In this document: positions 34,362 to 43,946 of the stretch, in pieces | How positions within the stretch are numbered: position 1 is the stretch's first letter | Layout of the letters: each line of letters begins with the position of its first letter | NCBI GenBank assembly: GCA_963801255.1 | Contig: CAWDEC010000012.1 | Span: forward strand, 248,001-312,000 | From: JAICXG01 sp963801255 | GTDB lineage: Bacteria > Verrucomicrobiota > Verrucomicrobiia > Chthoniobacterales > UBA10450 | DNA length: 64,000 nucleotides | Reading direction: 5' to 3' | Translations under genes and position numbers: made by a program | The notes under the pieces: generated by a model | The model's database searches: none | What the model was told of the DNA's origin: nothing | Seen by the model: the letters and a program-made list of their open reading frames with translations, nothing else

Positions 34362-37300
34362 TTAGGCTGTACGCCCGCAGCAGTTCTTATATTTTTTTCC
34401 GCTGCCACAAGGGCACGGCTCGTTTCGGCCGACTTTCGCCATTTCACGTCGTACAGGAGCCAACTCCAATTTTACTTCCGCTCCATCACCCTCAGCTTCG
34501 CCATTTCCGCTGATCGGTGCATGGATGCGCTCAGGACGCCGACCTGGAACCGGCCCGTTGGCGGTCGGCGCGGTCGGTCCCTGCTCGCGCATGAGGAATT
34601 GCGGGAGCGTCGAAAGAAACGTTTCGAAGGCCTGCAGGTTAGAGGTGCTGCGAAAGAGATTGTGCAAGACTTCGTTTTTGATGCTCGCCATCAGCTCGAC
34701 AAACATCTCGTAGGCTTCCGCTTTGTATTCGACGAGCGGATCCTTTTGCGCATATCCGCGCAAATAAACGCCCTCGCGCAGGGCGTCCATGGCATAAAGG
34801 TGCTCCTGCCATAAACGATCGATCGCGTTCAGGATGATGTAGCGTTCCAGGCTCTTGACCGCGGCGGGTTCCTCGTGACTCGATTTACGTTCGTAGGATT
34901 CCTTGATTCTCTCGATCAGAAACTGCGCGCTCTCATCCGGCGTGCGCGTTTCGAATTGCGCTTTCTCTTTCGTTAGGCCGAGTGGAAACGTGGTGTTGAT
35001 CCAATGCATGAGGCCGGAAAAATTCGGCTCGTCGCTCGGCGCGCCACTGCCGAGATACTCCTTCACTTTCGCGGGAACGGCTTCATCGATGACTTCGTAG
35101 ACGAGTTTGTGCGGGTCTTCGGTGTCGATGACTTCGTTGCGATAGGTATAAACGACTTCGCGCTGATTGTTCATCACGTCGTCGAAGTCGAGCGTGCGTT
35201 TGCGTGCGAGATAGTTGCGCTGTTCGACGCGCTTCTGCGCGGTCTCGACTGATTTATTGAGCCAGCGATGCTCGAGCTCCTGACCATCCTCGAGGCCGAA
35301 TCGTTCCATGATTTTCGTCATGCGATCGGCCGCGCCGAAGTTGCGCATGAGGTCGTCCTCGAAGCTGACATAGAAACGCGTGGCGCCTGGATCGCCCTGG
35401 CGCGCGCAACGTCCGCGAAGCTGGCGATCGATGCGGCGCGATTCGTGGCGCTCGGTGCCGATGACGTAAAGGCCGCCCCTCTCTGCGACGCCCGACCCGA
35501 GCTTAATGTCGGTGCCGCGGCCAGCCATGTTTGTCGAAATGGTCACCGTCCCAGCCTGCCCGGCGCGACTAACGATCTCCGCTTCCTGGCGATGATATTT
35601 TGCGTTCAACACGTTGTGCGGGATTTTTTCGCGCTTCAGCATGCGGCTGAGCAACTCCGAGGCTTCCACGCTCACCGTCCCGACGAGGATCGGCTGCTGT
35701 TTGGCGTGTCTTTCCCTGATCTCATTGATGACCGCGTTGTATTTTTCGCGGCGTGTCTTGTAGATCCGGTCATTGGCATCGAGTCGCGCTACCGGGCGGT
35801 TCGTCGGGATGACCGCGACGTCGAGCTTGTAGATGTCGTGAAATTCGTTCGCCTCGGTCTCGGCGGTGCCGGTCATGCCGGCGAGCTTGTGATAAAGGCG
35901 GAAATAATTCTGAATCGTGATCGTAGCCAGGGTTTGGGTTTCGCGATCGATCTGCACGCCTTCCTTCGCTTCCACCGCCTGGTGCAGGCCATCGCTCCAT
36001 CGCCGGCCAGGCATTTTGCGTCCGGTGAATTCGTCAACGATGACGACCTTGTTCTCCTCGACGACGTAGGCCACGTCTTTCTCGAACAGGCAGTAGGCAC
36101 GAAGGAGCTGCGAAATGTTGTGAATCTGCTCGGCCTGCTTGTCGCAATACTCCTGGCGGTCGGCTTTTTGCTTGTCCTTTTCCTCGGCGCCCAAGTCGTG
36201 ATTGAGATCGATCTCGGTGAATTCGCTGATCAAATCCGGGAGCACGAAGGAATCAGGATCGTCAGGATTCAAGAATTCGCGGCCTTTTTCCGAGAGATCT
36301 GCTTCATGCGACTTTTCGTCCATGGTGAAGAAGAGCTCTTCCTTCAAGGCAAAGAGTTCTTCCTTACGCGTGTCCTGATAAAAAGAGAGTTCCGCCTTGT
36401 CGATCGCCTTGCGCTTTTCCGGATCTTCCATCATGCGGAGAAGCTGCTTGTTGCGCGGCTGGCCGAGTTTCACTTTGAACATCAGGAGGCCGCCGGCTTC
36501 GCTCTCGCCGCTTTCAAAAGCTTCCTTCGCTTCGCTGGCGAGGCGGTTGCAAAGCATGTTCTGCTTTTTCACCAGCTGATCCACAAGCGGCTTGAGCCGA
36601 TCGTATTGATGCGTCGAAACCGTCGCAGGACCGCTGATGATGAGCGGGGTGCGCGCTTCGTCGATCAGAATGGAGTCGACCTCATCCACGATTGCGTAGT
36701 GATAACCGCGCTGCACCTGCTGGTCGCGCGTTGTGGCCATGCCGTTGTCGCGCAAATAATCGAAACCGAATTCCGAGTTCGTGCCGTAGGTAATGTCGCA
36801 GGCGTACTGTTCGCGACGGAGGTCGGGCGGCTGATCGTGCTGAATGCAGCCCGTCGTTAGGCCAAGGAACTTATAAAGTTGGCCCATCCATTCGGCATCG
36901 CGGCGAGCGAGGTAATCGTTCACCGTCACCAGATGCGCGCCACGGCCAGCGAGCGCGTTAAGATAGAGCGGCAACGTTGCGACCAATGTCTTGCCTTCGC
37001 CCGTCGCCATTTCCGCGATCCGGCCACGATGCAATACGAGGCCGCCGATGAGCTGCACATCGAAGTGCACCATGTTCCAGGTCATCGGCTGATCGCAGAC
37101 CTCGAACGCCTCCTGGCGTTCGGTCAGCCGCCGCGCGGCGTTTTTCACCACTGCAAAAGCTTCGGGCAAAATCTCCTCCAGCCGCCGGCCCAGCACCTCC
37201 GGGTCCTCAACCGCGGCCAACTCTTGTTTCCAGGCGGCAGTCTTGGCGCGCAGTTCCTCGTCGGAGAGCGCCTTAAATTGCTCGTCGAACGCATTAATCG

Positions 37301-37379
37301 AACGTGCGATCGGCTGCAGCCGCCGGATCTCGCGCTGATTTTTCGAGCCGAGTATTTTCTTTAAAATCCAATTGACCAT
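34362..37379 (-). CDS. secA: Preprotein translocase ATPase SecA
   Basis: Motor ATPase of the Sec pathway. It is 1005 residues versus about 900 in E. coli. Walker A MATGEGKT, DEAD-like VDEVDSILIDEART, AGRGTDIKLG and a C-terminal zinc motif CPCGSGKKYKNCC are clear. The extra length lies in an acidic/Lys-rich insertion between the NBD1/PPXD segments (around residues 290-430), a trait of several Bacteroidota- and Verrucomicrobiota-like SecA proteins. Its stop TAA lies in a motif copy (34359-34366). Two further copies are at 34970 and 36854. Confidence 0.97.
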   Translation of the reverse strand: MVNWILKKILGSKNQREIRRLQPIARSINAFDEQFKALSDEELRAKTAAWKQELAAVEDPEVLGRRLEEILPEAFAVVKNAARRLTERQEAFEVCDQPMTWNMVHFDVQLIGGLVLHRGRIAEMATGEGKTLVATLPLYLNALAGRGAHLVTVNDYLARRDAEWMGQLYKFLGLTTGCIQHDQPPDLRREQYACDITYGTNSEFGFDYLRDNGMATTRDQQVQRGYHYAIVDEVDSILIDEARTPLIISGPATVSTHQYDRLKPLVDQLVKKQNMLCNRLASEAKEAFESGESEAGGLLMFKVKLGQPRNKQLLRMMEDPEKRKAIDKAELSFYQDTRKEELFALKEELFFTMDEKSHEADLSEKGREFLNPDDPDSFVLPDLISEFTEIDLNHDLGAEEKDKQKADRQEYCDKQAEQIHNISQLLRAYCLFEKDVAYVVEENKVVIVDEFTGRKMPGRRWSDGLHQAVEAKEGVQIDRETQTLATITIQNYFRLYHKLAGMTGTAETEANEFHDIYKLDVAVIPTNRPVARLDANDRIYKTRREKYNAVINEIRERHAKQQPILVGTVSVEASELLSRMLKREKIPHNVLNAKYHRQEAEIVSRAGQAGTVTISTNMAGRGTDIKLGSGVAERGGLYVIGTERHESRRIDRQLRGRCARQGDPGATRFYVSFEDDLMRNFGAADRMTKIMERFGLEDGQELEHRWLNKSVETAQKRVEQRNYLARKRTLDFDDVMNNQREVVYTYRNEVIDTEDPHKLVYEVIDEAVPAKVKEYLGSGAPSDEPNFSGLMHWINTTFPLGLTKEKAQFETRTPDESAQFLIERIKESYERKSSHEEPAAVKSLERYIILNAIDRLWQEHLYAMDALREGVYLRGYAQKDPLVEYKAEAYEMFVELMASIKNEVLHNLFRSTSNLQAFETFLSTLPQFLMREQGPTAPTANGPVPGRRPERIHAPISGNGEAEGDGAEVKLELAPVRREMAKVGRNEPCPCGSGKKYKNCCGRTA

Positions 37380-37491
37380 GGGAACTCATAATATCGGCGA
37401 GATTTGCCGCTGATCAACGGAGCCCGTCGGCGGCGACCTGTTCAGGGAGGCCTCGCGTTGTGCCCCGAAATTTTACAGTTAAGCTCGGGCA

Positions 37492-37914
37492 ATGAAGAAA
37501 ATTGTTTCAACCAGCGACGCGCCGGCGGCCATCGGTCCTTACTCGCAGGCCGTTCGCTGTGGCTCGATGCTTTTTTGTGCAGGGCAAATTCCGCTTGATC
37601 CAGTTACCGGCCAAATGGTGAGCGGCGACGTTTCCGTGCAGGCCAAACGCGTGCTCAAAAATATTGCTGCGCTCTTAAAGGCCGAGCGGCTTTCCTTCGA
37701 TCACATCGTCAAGACGACCGTCTTTCTCACCGACATGAACGATTTTCAGACCGTGAATGAGATTTACGCGACCTATTTTGGCGAAAACCCGCCCGCCCGC
37801 TCGACAGTCGCGGTTGCCGGGTTACCAAAGGGGGCAAAGCTCGAAATCGAAGTGATTGCCATGACGAACGAAAGCGCGACAGGGAGCGCAACGGTTAGCG
37901 ATACTTCCGGCTAA
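37492..37914 (+). CDS. ridA: RidA family enamine/imine deaminase
   Basis: A 140-residue protein that hydrolyses reactive 2-aminoacrylate and similar enamines. Start KKIVSTSDAPAAIGPYSQAV, then LFCAGQIPLDPVTG, KTTVFLTDMNDFQTVNEIY and PARSTVAVAGLPKGAKLEIE with the catalytic Arg. The C-terminal MTNESATGSATVSDTSG is a short tail beyond the family length. Divergent from secA. Confidence 0.94.
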   Translation: MKKIVSTSDAPAAIGPYSQAVRCGSMLFCAGQIPLDPVTGQMVSGDVSVQAKRVLKNIAALLKAERLSFDHIVKTTVFLTDMNDFQTVNEIYATYFGENPPARSTVAVAGLPKGAKLEIEVIAMTNESATGSATVSDTSG

Positions 37915-38037
37915 CGCCGCGTAAACAACGCTGCGTAAGACCAGCCCCGGAGCAAATGGCTGCAATCCGTAGACTCGATCCCGCGACTTTCGACAACTGA
38001 TCAGCCGACTCTCCGCTTTCCGAAATGCATCTCCTTT

Positions 38038-39570
38038 TCAGTGCCGGAAATGTCGGACCCCGGTGAACACCATTGCGATCTTGCGTTCATTAGCCGCGGT
38101 AATCACCTCTTCATCGCGTACCGATCCGCCAGGTTGAATTGCAGCCGTGGCTCCGGCGTCAGCCGCGGCGATGAGTCCATCAGCGAACGGAAAAAAGGCA
38201 TCGCTTGCCACCGCACTGCCTTGCAAAGAAAGCCCAGCCTCCTGCGCTTTCCAGACGGCGATGCGCGAAGCATCGACACGCGACATTTGTCCAGCGCCGA
38301 TGCCTAAGGTTCGGTCCGTCGTCGCATACACGATCGCGTTGGACTTCACGTGCTTCACCACCCGCCAGCCAAAGATCATCGCAGCCATTTCCTTTTTGGA
38401 GGGTGGACGCTCGCTGACCACTTTGGTCTCAAGTTTGTCCAGTTCGACTACATCCTTTTCCTGGACGAGAAGACCGCCGCGCACCGAGCGAAGATCGATT
38501 TCGTGCTTGTCGTTAGGCAACTTCGCCGGCAGGGCGCGCATGAGACGAAGGTTTTTCTTCTTCTGCAACAAGGCTCGTGCATCCGCTGCAAACTCCGGCG
38601 CGATGATGACTTCACTGAAAATTTCAGCGATGGCTTTCGCTACCGCGAGATCGAGTGGCCGGTTGCAAATAATGACGCCCCCGAAGGGTGCCTGCTTGTC
38701 AGTGGCAAAGGCTTTCAACCAGGCCTCGCGCAAATCGGGGTCGCTCCCCACTCCACAGGGATTGGTGTGTTTCAGAATCGCCACCGTCGGCTCGGAGAAT
38801 TCCGCCATCAAGTCGGCCGCGGCGGTGATATCGAGCAGATTGTTAAAGGAAAGATCCTTGCCGTGCAGCTTCTCAAACTGCTCCGGAAACCGGCCGTAAA
38901 GCGACGCTCTTTGGTGCGGATTCTCGCCATAACGCAAGCGGCTAACGAGTGGCAAACAGAGCGAAAAAGATGTCTCAGTTTTTTGCTTCTCGTTGAGAAA
39001 TGAGGCGATCGCGCGGTCGTATTCGGAGGTTTTGAGAAACGCTTTGATCGCGAGCCGCTCGCGTAACTTGAGTGTTGTCTCGCCCTCGCGGTCGCGCATT
39101 TCGTCGAGCACCGCCTCGTAATCAGCCGGGTCGACTACGACCGTGATCGACTGATAATTCTTCGACGCGCTTCGTAACATCGAGGGTCCACCGATGTCGA
39201 TCTGCTCGATCGCGTCGGCAAGACTTACGCCTGGCTTCGCGATCGTCTCTTCGAAAGGATAGAGATTGACCACCACAAGGTCGATCGGTGCGATACCGTG
39301 CTTGTGCGCTGCCGCTTCATGTTCCTTGTTCCCGCGCAGATAAAGCAGTGCGCCATGCACTTTGGGGTGAAGGGTTTTCACGCGTCCGTCGAGGATTTCG
39401 GGAAAGCCGGTGAAATCAGAAATCTCGATCGTTCTGATCCCTTCCTGGCGCAGCAGGCTGGCGGTGCCGCCAGTAGAAATGAGTTCGACTCCCTGCTTTT
39501 CCAGCTCGCGCGCAAAATCAGCCAGGCCGGTCTTGTTGGAAACGGAAATGAGAGCGCGCTTAATTTTCAT
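38038..39570 (-). CDS. purH: Bifunctional AICAR transformylase/IMP cyclohydrolase
   Basis: Last two steps of purine synthesis. From ATG 39570 it has 510 residues. N-terminal MGS-like cyclohydrolase: KRALISVSNKTGLADFA, LISTGGTASLLR, HPKVHGALL, DIGGPSMLRSASKNY. C-terminal transformylase: RYGENPHQRASLY, KHTNPCGVG, GIGAGQMSRVDA. The start overlaps the upstream ABC-2 permease stop (ATGA). Stop within VRHFRH. A motif copy lies at 38510. Confidence 0.96.
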   Translation of the reverse strand: MKIKRALISVSNKTGLADFARELEKQGVELISTGGTASLLRQEGIRTIEISDFTGFPEILDGRVKTLHPKVHGALLYLRGNKEHEAAAHKHGIAPIDLVVVNLYPFEETIAKPGVSLADAIEQIDIGGPSMLRSASKNYQSITVVVDPADYEAVLDEMRDREGETTLKLRERLAIKAFLKTSEYDRAIASFLNEKQKTETSFSLCLPLVSRLRYGENPHQRASLYGRFPEQFEKLHGKDLSFNNLLDITAAADLMAEFSEPTVAILKHTNPCGVGSDPDLREAWLKAFATDKQAPFGGVIICNRPLDLAVAKAIAEIFSEVIIAPEFAADARALLQKKKNLRLMRALPAKLPNDKHEIDLRSVRGGLLVQEKDVVELDKLETKVVSERPPSKKEMAAMIFGWRVVKHVKSNAIVYATTDRTLGIGAGQMSRVDASRIAVWKAQEAGLSLQGSAVASDAFFPFADGLIAAADAGATAAIQPGGSVRDEEVITAANERKIAMVFTGVRHFRH

Positions 39571-40382
39571 GAAGATTTGCGCTGCACGAGCAGGAAAGCT
39601 ACCGCATACATGACCAATCCAAAGGCGATCGTTAGGCAAAGGGAAAGGGCGAAGCTCGGGAGATGCAGCACGCCTGGGTCGCCGACATAAAGCGCGCGCC
39701 TAACGAGGGCGACGGCATAAGTCACAGGATTGATGTGCACCGCCCAATAGATCCAGGAACTCGGATCGGTCGCAGGGAAAAGCGCGCCCGACAGGAGCCA
39801 AAGTGGAATCAGAAAAACGTTCATGATGGCGTGAAATCCCTGGGTTGATTCCATCGGCCACGCGATGAGAAAGCCCAGACCGGTCAGGCCAAATCCGACC
39901 AGGAAAAGCGAGCCGAGGCAGATCAGCAGGCGCTCTGGCGTGATAGGAATCCCGATCAACGGTGCGAGCAAGAGAAAGATCAATCCCTGCAGAAGCGCGA
40001 GTGTCGTGCCGCCAAGAATCTTCCCGCAAACGATGCTGCCCGGCGAAATAGGCGCAACCAAAACCGACTGAAGAAAACCTTCCCGCCGATCTTCGATGAT
40101 GGAGATGGTGGAGAAGATGGCGGTGAAAAGCATGATGAGAATGAGAGTGCCCGGGTAAAAATATTCGAGATACCGCATTCCGTTAGGCGCAGAGCCGACG
40201 CGAAACGACGACCCGATCCCCGAGCCGATGACAAACCAAAAAACGAGCGGCGAAAGCAAGGCCCCGACAATGCGATTGCGCTGTCGATAGAAGCGCACAA
40301 TCTCGCGCTGCCAGAGGGTTGCGGTAGGCAAAAGGAATAAGCCGGAGCGTCTCTCTCCGGCCCGAACGGCCGCGGTCTTCAT
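39567..40382 (-). CDS. ABC-2 type transport permease
   Basis: A 271-residue, six-helix permease of the ABC-2 superfamily, with SIIEDRREGFLQSVLVAPISP and GLGFLIAWPMESTQGFHAIMNVFLIPLWLLSGALFP. These work with an ATPase for export of drugs, polysaccharides or cofactors, but no ATPase gene is in this window beside it, so the partner must be elsewhere. It overlaps purH by four bases, an unusual pairing. Motif copies lie at 39629 and 39699. Confidence 0.85.
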   Translation of the reverse strand: MKTAAVRAGERRSGLFLLPTATLWQREIVRFYRQRNRIVGALLSPLVFWFVIGSGIGSSFRVGSAPNGMRYLEYFYPGTLILIMLFTAIFSTISIIEDRREGFLQSVLVAPISPGSIVCGKILGGTTLALLQGLIFLLLAPLIGIPITPERLLICLGSLFLVGFGLTGLGFLIAWPMESTQGFHAIMNVFLIPLWLLSGALFPATDPSSWIYWAVHINPVTYAVALVRRALYVGDPGVLHLPSFALSLCLTIAFGLVMYAVAFLLVQRKSS

Positions 40383-40388
40383 CTCGGC

Positions 40389-41327
40389 CTAACGATCAAA
40401 CACGATGTGTTTCGCCGCTGGATAAAGAACCGGACAACACCCAATCGTTTCGCAGAAGGCTTTGCTAAAATGGCTCAGGCTCGCATACCCGACTTCGGTT
40501 GCAGCTTCGGTTACGTTGTAGCGGCCGCTGCGGAGGAGCTCCGCCGCGCGCTCCATGCGCGCGTTACGCAAAAATTGCGGAATCGTCAGGCCGACTTCCC
40601 GGGAAAAAATCCGGCTAAGATAAAAGGGACTGCAGCCGACTTCCTGCCCGAGCATTTCCAGGGTCGGTGGATTTGCCAGATCGCGCAGGAGGAGCTCCTT
40701 CGTGCGCACGACCCGATCTCGTGCAACGCGCTTTTGCCGCATGCAAAACATTTCCGGGTCCTTCGGTTGGAAGAGAAAATGCGAGATCAGCTCAAGAGCT
40801 TTGCTCTGATACCAAAGAATGCGCGCCGCTTTGGGCACGGGCGGCTGCGTGAGGCTGGAAACGATTGCGCGCTGCTCGCTGGTCATCGGCTGTGGCGGCG
40901 AGACGATGCTATTTTCTCTTCTTGGGAAAATGATTTCCCGGATCGACGCAGTCAGCTCCTCTTCCGAAGCAGCGACCTGCTTTTGCAAATGCTCCCGCGA
41001 ATATTCGAGCGTCACAAAGCGATGATGATCGTTCGCTTGCCGCGTCGCGCTGATAGGCTCATTGCCGATGGCATAATATCCTGAGCTGCTCGGACCGTAA
41101 TCCTGCATGGCGTCTCCGCGGCCGACAGCGCCGCGACCGTCAAGATTCAGGCAAAACTCAACGCTCCCCGGACGAAAACTTTCACCCCAATTCAACGGAC
41201 GACTGCTCCTGAAGTCATGCCATTCGAGGCTAATTCCCATCTCCTCAAAGTTGCCGTAGAGCTGCTGCCAGCCGTGACTGACATTGGTCCAGGCTGCTTG
41301 CTGATTGTCGGCCTTCATCGTCGTCAT
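40389..41327 (-). CDS. AraC-family transcriptional regulator
   Basis: A 312-residue regulator from ATG 41327 (MTTMKADNQQ); another ATG at 41318. The C-terminal HTH pair reads LEMLGQEVGCSPFYLSRIFSREVGLTIPQFL and VTEAATEVGYASLSHFSKAFCETIGCCPV. The N-terminal half is a ligand-binding cupin-like domain without a recognised ligand. Its stop TAG lies in a CCTAACGA copy (40388-40395). Its gene overlaps neither neighbour from this start, but it lies upstream of the ABC-2 permease and may act on it. Confidence 0.85.
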   Translation of the reverse strand: MTTMKADNQQAAWTNVSHGWQQLYGNFEEMGISLEWHDFRSSRPLNWGESFRPGSVEFCLNLDGRGAVGRGDAMQDYGPSSSGYYAIGNEPISATRQANDHHRFVTLEYSREHLQKQVAASEEELTASIREIIFPRRENSIVSPPQPMTSEQRAIVSSLTQPPVPKAARILWYQSKALELISHFLFQPKDPEMFCMRQKRVARDRVVRTKELLLRDLANPPTLEMLGQEVGCSPFYLSRIFSREVGLTIPQFLRNARMERAAELLRSGRYNVTEAATEVGYASLSHFSKAFCETIGCCPVLYPAAKHIVFDR

Positions 41328-41376
41328 TTTCCGGTGCCGAGCGCAGATTGCAAGAATCGTCTCGAAAGACGTTAGG

Positions 41377-42090
41377 CTACTTATCCTCAAAAAAATCTAC
41401 GAAGGACCGCTGCACCTTGTGAAACGTTCGATGCACGTCAGCGCGCATCTGTCGCCAGCCTTGCTTGATGTGCGACTTTACGGAGTTTGGGTCGCCATCG
41501 TCGTCATCTGCCTCTTCATGTTCTGGTTCGTCGGTTGCTTGCTCTATGGCAACCTGATTACGACCGACGAACAGACCTTCGGTGCGCGTGACCGTTCCGT
41601 GATTTGTGCCAATGAAGATCCGCCCCGCCGGTTCTCCGTTTTCCCGCCGCAACGAAACCTCCCAAATGGGATTGCTGTGGTCATCGACGTGCAAGACGTA
41701 ATCGGCGGTGGCGAAGCTGACGTGCGAGTTCGCGGCCGTTTGCTGCGCGAGGGTATAGGCGCCGCTGGAATCAAGATTGAGTTTGCCGGTATCGATGGCC
41801 GCGCCGAGTGAACCCTGCACCGATGAACGTACCGGAGTACGCTCGGAACTGATGCGGCCACCTGTCACCTCAACCTCACGCACACCACCTCGGGCATGCG
41901 GGTCGTCGATCAGGATCTTCCAGGTTGCTGGCTGCGGATTACCATTAGTGCCCGTGACCGAAATAACATGATCGATAAACTCGCGATTAAGTTGGTGCCC
42001 CACTGTGCGCATCGCCTCATAGGCAGTTTGCTGCTGCTGGCCGAATAGCGACGAAGCGAAAAAAAGTGCGGCAAGGGATGGCTTCCACAT
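41377..42090 (-). CDS. Secreted hypothetical protein with acidic tail
   Basis: A 237-residue protein with a signal peptide (SLAALFFASSLFG) and a poly-Asp/Glu segment (DEPEHEEADDDDGDPNS) near the C-terminus, followed by a basic stretch KQGWRQMRADVHRTFHKVQRS. The central part repeats WKILIDDPHARGGVREVEVTGGR and IWEVSLRRENGEPAGRI, which hints at PepSY-like or beta-rich repeats, but it is not confirmed. Its stop precedes a variant motif CCTAACG. Confidence 0.6.
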   Translation of the reverse strand: MWKPSLAALFFASSLFGQQQQTAYEAMRTVGHQLNREFIDHVISVTGTNGNPQPATWKILIDDPHARGGVREVEVTGGRISSERTPVRSSVQGSLGAAIDTGKLNLDSSGAYTLAQQTAANSHVSFATADYVLHVDDHSNPIWEVSLRRENGEPAGRIFIGTNHGTVTRTEGLFVGRNQVAIEQATDEPEHEEADDDDGDPNSVKSHIKQGWRQMRADVHRTFHKVQRSFVDFFEDK

Positions 42091-42345
42091 GAAGAAAATA
42101 GTGCACGGCGCGCCTGCGATTGCCAGTGATTGTCACCTTCCAATCGCCGAGCTAAAGGACGTCGACAGGCGGGGAAAATGCATCTTCCAGCCTCTTTTCC
42201 TCGCGCAACAATTTTTGCGTCTTTTTTCGGTCGATCTCTTCCATATGTCCCGATCGCGATATGGAAATGTCATTGCCAGCCACGCAGAAATTCGTCAGTT
42301 TTCGCGCGACACGAGCGCGGACGGCTGAGAGGCGCGCTCCCCGCG

Positions 42346-42780
42346 ATGAAGAAGACGAAGAAGAAAATCGAATTCTCCAGTCACACAGGCAACCTCGCTC
42401 TCATGCGCGAAAACGTGCGGCGCTTTCTGGAAGCGTTTCCTTTTTCAGAGCGCCAGCGCACGCTCATGGTCTTGGGCGTGGACGAGGCTTGCACCAATAT
42501 CATCCGCCACGCCTATCAGCGCCGCGAAGATCGACCCATCTCCCTCTCGCTAGAGGAAAAAAGCGACTGCGTCTGCCTGCGGCTGCGCGATTACGGAAAA
42601 AAAACTGAGCCCAGCGAAATGAAGAGTCGACCGGCGGATTTGATCAAGCCGGGCGGCCTCGGCCTTCATCTCATCCGCAACGCCTTCGATACGGTCGACT
42701 ACGTTCTCCGAAGCCGGGGAACTGAGTTGGTGCTGACGAAAAATCTGGAATGGAAGGCGGACCCCGTGAGCGGAATCTAA
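42346..42780 (+). CDS. RsbW-like anti-sigma/ATP-binding serine kinase
   Basis: A 144-residue GHKL ATPase from ATG 42346 (MKKTKKKIEF). N box VDEACTNIIRHAY, G1/G2 boxes RLRDYG and GGLGLHLIRNAFD are clear. These kinases bind or phosphorylate STAS antagonists and hold stress or biofilm sigma factors. No sigma factor or STAS gene is beside it. It lies divergent from the secreted acidic protein. Confidence 0.85.
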   Translation: MKKTKKKIEFSSHTGNLALMRENVRRFLEAFPFSERQRTLMVLGVDEACTNIIRHAYQRREDRPISLSLEEKSDCVCLRLRDYGKKTEPSEMKSRPADLIKPGGLGLHLIRNAFDTVDYVLRSRGTELVLTKNLEWKADPVSGI

Positions 42781-42853
42781 GCAAAAACCACGGCCTAACG
42801 AACTCGCAGCAATTTAGTCCTGATAATCCTGCTGAAGCTCGCTAACTTGTTCG

Positions 42854-43867
42854 ATGCCCGCTGCCGTCCCATCCGTACCTGATCCAGCCTTCGAAATTTC
42901 GCTGCGTCCGCCGATGTTCAGCGAGTTCACCGGCCAGACTAAGGTCTGCGATCGGCTGGAAGTGCTGGTCGAAGCGGCAAAGAAACGCGGCGATGTCCTT
43001 GAACACATTCTCCTCAGCGGGCCGCCCGGTTTGGGCAAAACGACGCTCGCTCACATCATCGCCAACGCGATGAGCGTTAACATCAAGAGCACGAGCGGAC
43101 CGGTGATCGAAAAGGCAGGCGAGTTGGCTGGCCTGCTCACGAGCTTGGAAAAAGGCGACGTCCTTTTCATCGATGAAATCCATCGGCTCCAGCCGACGAT
43201 CGAAGAGTATCTCTATCCCGCGATGGAAGACTACAAGCTCGACATCATTATCGATCAGGGGCCGCAGGCGCGCAGTCTGCAATTGCGCCTGCCGAAGTTC
43301 ACTTTGATCGGGGCCACAACGCGTTCGGGGATGTTGAGCGCGCCGCTGCGCTCGCGTTTCGGGATGACGGCGCGGCTCGACTATTACACTGCGGAGGAAA
43401 TGCAGAAGATCATTTTGCGCAGCGCCGGATTGTTAGGCGTGGAGATCGATGCGCCCGGCGCGGCGGAAATCGCGACTCGCACCCGCGGCACCCCGCGCAC
43501 GGCGAACAATCTCCTTCGCTGGGTACGCGATTACGTACAGGTCAAAGCCGAAGGCCGCATCACTGCGGAGTTGGCAGACGGCGCCCTAACGATGCTCGAG
43601 ATCGATCGCGATGGATTCGATCAATGGGATAAGCGCATTCTGGAAACACTCATTCACAAGTTCAATGGCGGCCCGGTGGGACTGAGTTCCTTAGCGGTAG
43701 CGGTAGGCGAAGAAGCCGGCACGCTCGAAGAAGTAAACGAGCCTTATCTGATCATGGAAGGGTACATCAAGCGGACTCCGCAAGGGCGCGTGGCCATGCC
43801 TAACGCCTATCGAAAACTCGGGCTCAAGCCGCCCATGGGACCTCAGTCAGAATTATCGCTCGGGTAA
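42854..43867 (+). CDS. ruvB: Holliday junction branch-migration ATPase RuvB
   Basis: A 337-residue AAA+ ring ATPase. Walker A GPPGLGKTTLAHIIA, Walker B LFIDEIHRL, sensor GATTRSGMLSAPLRSRFG, and the C-terminal winged helix PYLIMEGYIKRTPQGR are as expected. The ruvA and ruvC genes are not adjacent. Two motif copies flank it: 42794 upstream and 43585 inside. Confidence 0.97.
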   Translation: MPAAVPSVPDPAFEISLRPPMFSEFTGQTKVCDRLEVLVEAAKKRGDVLEHILLSGPPGLGKTTLAHIIANAMSVNIKSTSGPVIEKAGELAGLLTSLEKGDVLFIDEIHRLQPTIEEYLYPAMEDYKLDIIIDQGPQARSLQLRLPKFTLIGATTRSGMLSAPLRSRFGMTARLDYYTAEEMQKIILRSAGLLGVEIDAPGAAEIATRTRGTPRTANNLLRWVRDYVQVKAEGRITAELADGALTMLEIDRDGFDQWDKRILETLIHKFNGGPVGLSSLAVAVGEEAGTLEEVNEPYLIMEGYIKRTPQGRVAMPNAYRKLGLKPPMGPQSELSLG

Positions 43868-43946
43868 GGTGGGCGCTCCGCCCGGCGTGGAACGCATCCT
43901 CGCATGCGCGAACTTCGCTGTCGGCATTTCGTATGATAGGAAAAGG

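Noticed and set aside
35268..36860. Long plus-strand open frame of 530 codons opposite secA
   Set aside because: It is antisense to the intact secA gene, shows no family motif and follows from GC-rich codon bias.
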